Source of the DNA: Trichoderma breve
Lineage: Eukaryota > Ascomycota > Sordariomycetes > Hypocreales > Hypocreaceae
Assembly: GCF_028502605.1 (NCBI RefSeq)
Contig: NW_026611594.1
Coordinates: forward strand, 1,133,501-1,197,500
Length of the DNA stretch: 64,000 nucleotides
Direction of reading: 5' to 3'
Shown: piece after piece, positions 58,917 to 64,000 of the stretch
Layout of the letters: each line of letters opens with the position of its first letter
Position numbering within the stretch: the first letter of the stretch is position 1
Position numbers and translations under genes: made by a program
The notes under the pieces: generated by a model
Told to the model about the DNA's origin: nothing
The model's input: the letters and a program-made list of their open reading frames with translations, nothing else
Databases searched by the model: none

Positions 58917-60127
58917 ATGTCGACCGACTACAAGTTCGAGGGATGGATGGGAGATGATGCCAATTCCTCAAAGGGCAACATGGTTTGGAGAGAGTTTCTA
59001 CCAAAGGAGTGGGAAGAGACTGATGTTGACATCAAAGTCACTCACTCTGGTATCTGTGGTTCAGACTTGCACACTCTACGATCAGGATGGGTGGGTTGAG
59101 TCCTCAAATGTTCTCCACATGACCTTCCACTCGAATAGGCATACTGACTCGAGGCATCTTTAGGGCGCTACCGAGTACCCCTGCGTTGTTGGACACGAAA
59201 TCGTCGGTGTTGCAGTCCGAGTAGGCTCCAAGGCTGAGGGTGATATCAAGGTTGGCGATATTGTTGGCGTTGGTGCCCAGAGTGATTCTTGCCTTGGCCG
59301 CGACGGACCTTGCTCAACCTGCGATGCAGGCTTAGAGCAGTACTGCGCCGGCAACGTCAACACGTACAATTCCAGACATCGCAACAACGGCAAAGCGTAT
59401 GGTGGCCACGCTTTGTATCACCGAGCTCCTTCTCACTTCGTCGTCAAGATCCCCAACGGCGTTGCCCCCGAGTTTGCTGCCCCTCTGATGTGCGGAGGCA
59501 TCACCGTTTACTCGCCACTCAAGTTCCACGGCGCCGGTCCTGGCAAGAAGGTCGGAATTGTCGGTGTTGGTGGTCTTGGCCACTTTGCTGTGTTGTTTGC
59601 CAAGGCTTTTGGTGTTGATGAGGTTGTCGGAATCTCCAGAAGAGAAAGCAAGAGGGCGGATGCGCTCAGCTTGGGATGCGACGACTACATTGCGACGAGC
59701 GATGACAAGGATTGGGTTAAGAACAACAAGGAGCGCTTTGACCTTATCATCTCAACCGCTTCTTCTGAGGATGTACGTAACAGTTTCCCCAGCCTGTTAT
59801 CCCTGTTCTATACTGACTTTTTGCGATTATTAGATGCCTCTAAATGAGTACCTGGCACTCCTCAAGCTCAACGGAACGCTTGTGCAAGTTGGCGCTCCAG
59901 AGAACCCCGTCCCTCTCCGCCCTTTCGCCCTGATTGCCGGCCGCAAGAACCTCACCGGCTCAGGTATCGGCAGCCCGGGTGAGATTCGCGAAATGATGCA
60001 GCTCGCCGCTGACAAGCAAATTAAGCCATGGGTGGAACTACGACCTATGAGCGATGCCAACCAGGCTATGGTCGACTTGGATGCAGGCAAGCCTAGATTC
60101 CGATATGTCCTGGTGAATGAGTGGTGA
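58917..60127 (+). CDS. NADP-dependent alcohol dehydrogenase (ADH6/cinnamyl-alcohol-dehydrogenase-like)
   Basis: Reduces aldehydes such as aromatic or branched ones with NADPH. Exons 58917-59090, 59164-59772 and 59834-60127 give 358 residues, equal to the family's usual length. Zinc ligands: Cys47 in HSGICGSDLH and His69-Glu70 in VVGHEIVG; structural zinc cysteines lie in GPCSTCDAGLEQYC. The coenzyme loop GVGGLGHFA is followed by GISRRESKRADA, where SRR selects NADP. YHRAPSHFVVKIP and GSGIGSPGEIREMM complete the picture. It is convergent with a Zn2Cys6 gene. TATA and CCAAT boxes are visible upstream. Confidence 0.95.
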
Positions 60128-60705
60128 AAATGAGGGCCACAGGTCCAAAATTCGGCCGGGCAGCAGATTTGCTATCGGCAAAAGACGAAGAGACAGGTGG
60201 ATTTGTGAGTCGAAGGAACACCAATAAGCGTTGCTAGTTTGCATAAATACCATAGAGAAATATAGACTGCATGTCATATTACAAATACATCGAGATTATG
60301 TTCTCATGAATATGGGAGCGGGACTAAGAAGGTGAAATATCTCTGTAGCCAAGGCATAACCATTTCATTAAGCATAAGTCCTTTAAACCGAGGCTAGAAT
60401 CCCAATGGCTTAGTTTCCTGAATTCATTGTCCCCATCTTACATCCAAGTCTCCAAGGCCTGAAGCTGGGACCCTCTTTCAGAAGTCCAGCTGGTGATATC
60501 AATTCAATACAAGGAAATAGCTATCCATACCCCCTTTCTCCTACCAAGCCTGCGATTCCACATCTGGCCTGCTCATGCTGACAGCCTAAATGCAGTTCCT
60601 TGGCCTACACAGACGACGGCTGAGCCTGTGACTGGCAGCTAAAAGTCTAACGTGACGCTGACATATAACGAACAGACCTAGTTACAATTAACTCCTTCCG
60701 TAGCC
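60128..60705. other. Convergent intergenic region
   Basis: 3' flanks of the dehydrogenase and of the Zn2Cys6 gene. No gene seen. Confidence 0.6.
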
Positions 60706-62299
60706 CTAACTCCGCAGGCACACATCAAGTTGACGTGACTTCAGCTCCGTTAATATCAGCTGTTCCATAACATCACTCCTGATAGACGCCCACCAACATC
60801 TTTTCGGAGCTAGCAATACACGTGCAGCGCGGTAAAAGTGAAAGAGAAAGACGAGAGCCCGTGAGTCTCCCCTCATCATCAGTTTGGCAAATGGTCCGCA
60901 ACAGAGAATCGGAAATCCATAGAACAGCTGTTCAATATCTGCGTCTTGAGGCACAATGTCGGAGGGTGGTGGTGTGCCTGACGCCGTTTTGAGAGATGCG
61001 CAGCACAGGAGAGGTGAAATACGGCGTATGATGTTTTCAAATGACGAGCGAGCCGACTGGGATTCTAAAGGGAGTGATGTATCAGGTTCGTCGACCGAAG
61101 TATAATTGGTAGTAATTCTTATAACAGCGTCCCTGATGTAGACCATTTTTTTCTTTTCATCATTCTTTTCATCACGACCTTCCGATGATGGCAGCGGCAC
61201 ACGGGGCAGAGAACTACGACATGACAGTTCCGTCTCCAGCCCGAGAAGAAGACGCCAAGCATAAGACGTAGGCCCACAGACGGTTGTCTCAGTAGCTGTG
61301 CAGCCCCAGGTCTGATAGCGCGGATCGTCCCAGATTTTCATAAACGGCTCTACAAAGCGTGCTGGATCCTCACCTCGTCTGACCAAGGCCTCTTCAATGG
61401 TGAGCCTTGGATTCTGGTTTATCATTTGAGTAAAGACGCTTCCCTCATCGATGAAGACAGGCATGGCCTGAAACCACACCTGGACGATACCTGGGCTAAG
61501 AAGAAACAGTTGATCCTGGGCAAGATCCAGCCTCGCTTCGGAGTCGATACCCTTTTCTCCGTCTAGAAAGCCAAGGTCAAACCATGATATGTAGTTGATG
61601 AGAAGGGCTGTCCCCATTAGTGCTTCGCAGTTATCTCTGGTGAAAGGGCGCGATAGATTTTTCCGAAAGTGCTGAACTGTCTTGGCCATTAGCTGTATTG
61701 ACGCATGCGAGTACTTTGTGCTCTGCGGGCAAAGGGTCGTGAGATGCATAGCGGCAACGCATAAGATGGCGGACATGATAAAGTCCTCCTATAACAAGTT
61801 AGCATGTGCCTTGCTGCCCCGGATGAGGCGCTATTACGTTAAAAGCCCGCTGCATGACAACGGGCCAGATTTGGGGAAACGTGAGCGTTGATCTAGTCTC
61901 TTTATCCCAGTGGTGGAATAGCTCGAGATGCAAGAGGCTTATTTGAGGATCCATGTCCATCTGGAAATGGGCACTAGGTATAGAGAGACTTGGGGCAACA
62001 ACATGTTGATGGAACGGTGGCAGGCAGCTGATGTTGCGCTTAACACAGCTGGAGCATGGGACACGTTCATCACACTAAACTATTAGAGGTCTTGTGGCAT
62101 TCATCAGAAACGCACCGCAACAACATACCTTGACCCTCCGTCGTTTGCATGCGACACACCCTCGTCGGCTTTTGTTATGGGGGCGCTTCTTGCGAGCCTG
62201 GCCCATGACTCCGATGGTCTGGACTGTTGGAGCTTGGCCCGCATCTCGAGATACCAGGATGGTGTTGGCAAAGAGGGCAGGTGATGTGCTATTAGACAT
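60706..62299 (-). CDS. Zn2Cys6 transcription factor
   Basis: Nuclear regulator of 496 residues. Minus-strand exons 62299-62129, 62074-61838 and 61788-60706. The zinc cluster has Cys at 48, 51, 58, 64, 67 and 74 (CVACKRRRVKC, then CSSC and ISC), with a short five-residue middle loop; the first intron falls exactly before the third Cys codon. The preceding region is basic (RKKRPHNKSRRG), likely a nuclear signal. The remaining helical part, starting HLELFHHWDKETRSTLTF, is the C-terminal regulatory region typical of Upc2/sterol-uptake-like Zn2Cys6 proteins (HxxxHRRxHxKCD-type clusters are similar but not identical). It is head-to-head with an extended SDR; see the shared promoter. Confidence 0.88.
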
Positions 62300-62460
62300 T
62301 GGATACTGAAAATAGTTGGATTGACGTGTATGAGAGAACGAGAAAACGAGGTGATGACCAGGAGATTGAGAAGGGAGTAACGATTTTACCCAGTCATCAA
62401 GTGGAGCAGAAGTGAGCCTTAGATTCGACCATCTCGGCGGGGCTGAGCCGAACGAATTCC

Positions 62461-62484
62461 TCGCATTCCGAATCGGGAATGCGA
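62461..62484. promoter_or_regulatory. 24-bp inverted repeat, candidate operator
   Basis: Arms TCGCATTCC (62461-62469) and GGAATGCGA (62476-62484) are perfect reverse complements around a 6-bp centre GAATCG. Across the centre it also contains CCG-N3-CGG, an everted pair of the triplets used by Zn2Cys6 dimers. It lies 162 bp from the regulator start and 320 bp from the SDR start. Confidence 0.6.
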
Positions 62485-62702
62485 TGCCGCCTTGAGTGGC
62501 CGGAAGCCGGACTGTGGACCGGATGGTTACCGAATGGGGTAAACGAGTAAAACGACCGCAAGATGGGATCGTATCGCAACCGAGTAAATGGATCCAAGAA
62601 GGAGTGTCAATGTAGAAGTTTCTGTTTCACGCAATCAAGGAGTGTGCTACTGCGCCTGGACCTTGATTGCTTGTCGACGAGCACTTTACTTCCCATCTTG
62701 TG

Positions 62703-62710
62703 TATATAAA
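62703..62710 (+). promoter_or_regulatory. TATA box of the extended SDR gene
   Basis: TATATAAA about 94 bp before ATG 62804. It directly precedes another in-frame ATG at 62711, which would then lie upstream of the transcription start, so it supports the 62804 start. Confidence 0.6.
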
Positions 62711-62803
62711 ATGCGTCTGTCGCTGTCAACTCCATCATCTCGATTTCTATCTCCCTCTCTTCTATCAAAATCTTTGACATATCGTATCAATTCGAATCCA
62801 ACA

Positions 62804-63880
62804 ATGTCTTCAGTTCCACCGGGAGGCCTAATTCTCGTTACCGGGGCTAGCGGCTACATTGGGAGCGTCACTGTCCAAGTTTTCTTGCAACGCGGCTACC
62901 GTGTTCGTGGCACTGTCCGCTCCGTTGCCTCGAATGCCTGGATGAAGGAGTATTTCGGTCCCAAGTTCGAACTTATTGAGGTGCCTGATCTTAATGCCCC
63001 CGGCGCTTTCGACAAGGCAATTGAAGGTGTGGATGGCGTTGCACATATCGCTATGAACATGGATATGAACCCGCAAAACCACGCCATCATCGAAAACACG
63101 ATCAAATCCAATTTGCAACTTCTAAGGGCCGCTGCCAAAGAGTCCAGTGTCAAAAGTGTGGTGATAACATCGTCTCTGGCTGCGTGCGCCCTCCCCACAA
63201 CCGGCACTCCTTATAAGATTGGCCCAACTACCTGGAATACTGCAGCCATTGAGCAAACGGTCAATCCGTGGAATGGTGAAAGCAACCCCCGCTGGCACGG
63301 AATTGTCCTCTATGGAGCTTCTAAGGCCCGCGGTGAGCAAGAGGCATTTGCTTGGATGCGCGAACATAAGCCTGCTTTCTCCTTCAACACAGTCGTGCCG
63401 AATGTGAACTTTGGCACCGCCATATCCCCTGAGAACATGAGCTATCGCAGTACTTCGGCAGTGATTGATGCTGCCGTTAAAGGCTATCCTGCCGCACCAT
63501 CAATTCTACCCCCTCAGTGGTACGTTGACGTTGAGGATACGGCACTGCTGCACTTGGGCGCTTTAACACTCGATGATGTACATGGCGAACGTCTGCTGGC
63601 ATTCGCAGGGAAATATTCGTGGACACAGATACTTGAGATCATTCATAGGCGGTATCCAGACAAGGTTAAGCTGAAGTCAGTTGACGAGCCAGTTGTGGAC
63701 GCCGGCGAGGTGGATAATGAGCGCAGTATCGAAGTGCTGAAGAAGATGGGCAAGGAGGAAGGATTTACATCTTTAGAGGATACTCTCGTCAAGGCTTTGG
63801 ATACAATTCTTGCAAATCAGTCAAAGAGTGTGCCTAAAACGAGGATAGATCTCTACTACGATTCTCTCGGGGATAAATGA
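62804..63880 (+). CDS. Extended SDR, NADPH-dependent aldehyde/ketone reductase-like
   Basis: Single-exon gene of 358 residues, in the dihydroflavonol-4-reductase/methylglyoxal-reductase-like branch of extended SDRs. Motifs: TGASGYIGSVTVQVFLQRG (TGxxGxxG, about 14-32), TVRS with Arg after the second strand indicating NADP, TSSLAA with catalytic Ser, and YGASKARGE with the YxxxK pair. YVDVEDTALLHLGAL is a typical later segment. The frame extends upstream to an ATG at 62711 that would add 31 residues resembling a mitochondrial presequence (MRLSLSTPSSRFLSPSLL), but a TATA box sits at 62703. Divergent from the Zn2Cys6 gene and possibly its target (inference). The substrate is unknown. Confidence 0.93.
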   Translation: MSSVPPGGLILVTGASGYIGSVTVQVFLQRGYRVRGTVRSVASNAWMKEYFGPKFELIEVPDLNAPGAFDKAIEGVDGVAHIAMNMDMNPQNHAIIENTIKSNLQLLRAAAKESSVKSVVITSSLAACALPTTGTPYKIGPTTWNTAAIEQTVNPWNGESNPRWHGIVLYGASKARGEQEAFAWMREHKPAFSFNTVVPNVNFGTAISPENMSYRSTSAVIDAAVKGYPAAPSILPPQWYVDVEDTALLHLGALTLDDVHGERLLAFAGKYSWTQILEIIHRRYPDKVKLKSVDEPVVDAGEVDNERSIEVLKKMGKEEGFTSLEDTLVKALDTILANQSKSVPKTRIDLYYDSLGDK

Positions 63881-64000
63881 GGATAGCTCAACTGCATCAA
63901 GTCAAAAGGATTTACGAGGAATTCGAAGTGTAGGAGATCATAATCCATTTTATTTACAAGAATCATCAATCGGCTATATACGTTCAAGCATCTCTCAAAG

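Larger units (their letters stand above)
62300..62803. promoter_or_regulatory. Shared divergent promoter of a Zn2Cys6 regulator and an SDR gene
   Basis: 504 bp between the start codons, rich in CGG/CCG triplets (for example CCGGAAGCCGGACTG around 62500), with a 24-bp inverted repeat and a TATA box listed separately. The triplets fit Zn2Cys6 binding half-sites. Confidence 0.55.

Overview
The window is nuclear DNA of a filamentous ascomycete, most likely a Hypocreales species close to Trichoderma. The evidence is many short introns (about 50-120 nt) with GTRAGT donors, CTAAC/CTGAC branch sites and YAG acceptors, four Zn2Cys6 regulators, secreted CAZymes, and a GH11 xylanase (17324-18062) whose pro-region and catalytic core closely resemble Trichoderma XYN2. 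No organelle, prokaryotic or CRISPR signal was seen, and no tRNA or rRNA was recognised.

Layout. 1-9 kb: the 3' part of a secreted beta-helix/bulb-lectin protein, a cytochrome P450, a 3.3-kb stretch without a supported gene, and a secreted bicupin oxalate decarboxylase. 9.4-15.5 kb: a short-chain dehydrogenase, a Baeyer-Villiger-type flavin monooxygenase and a beta-lactamase-fold esterase/transferase, which together could take an alcohol via a ketone to an ester and then split it. 15.5-20.4 kb: a repeat-rich island holding a decayed Tc1/mariner transposase, the GH11 xylanase, a small secreted Cys-rich protein, a 51-bp tandem repeat and a 563-bp element with perfect 23-bp inverted ends. 20.6-28.7 kb: GAR transformylase (purine synthesis), a Zn2Cys6 regulator, a GH3 beta-glucosidase, and a small intron-containing membrane-protein gene reconstructed here from splice signals. 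29-36 kb: nitrilase, sugar-porter MFS transporter and a divergent transaldolase. 36-47 kb: a bHLH-like regulator, two Zn2Cys6 regulators and an alcohol dehydrogenase. 47-64 kb: a short-chain dehydrogenase, methionine aminopeptidase 2, two more medium-chain dehydrogenases, a large intronless proline-rich/Cys-repeat protein, a Zn2Cys6 regulator and an extended SDR reductase.

How the genes fit together. Housekeeping genes (GAR transformylase, methionine aminopeptidase 2) are interspersed with accessory catabolic and secreted functions. Two Zn2Cys6 genes (44162-46519 and 60706-62299) are each head-to-head with a reductase across about 0.5 kb, a common arrangement for a regulator and its target; the second shared promoter carries a 24-bp inverted repeat. 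The most novel items are the roughly 95-residue Cys-repeat protein (52723-55929), the inverted-repeat element with a methionine-free open frame (19773-20335), and the possible Baeyer-Villiger mini-cluster. Exon boundaries were derived by hand from splice signals and reading-frame continuity; no database search was possible.
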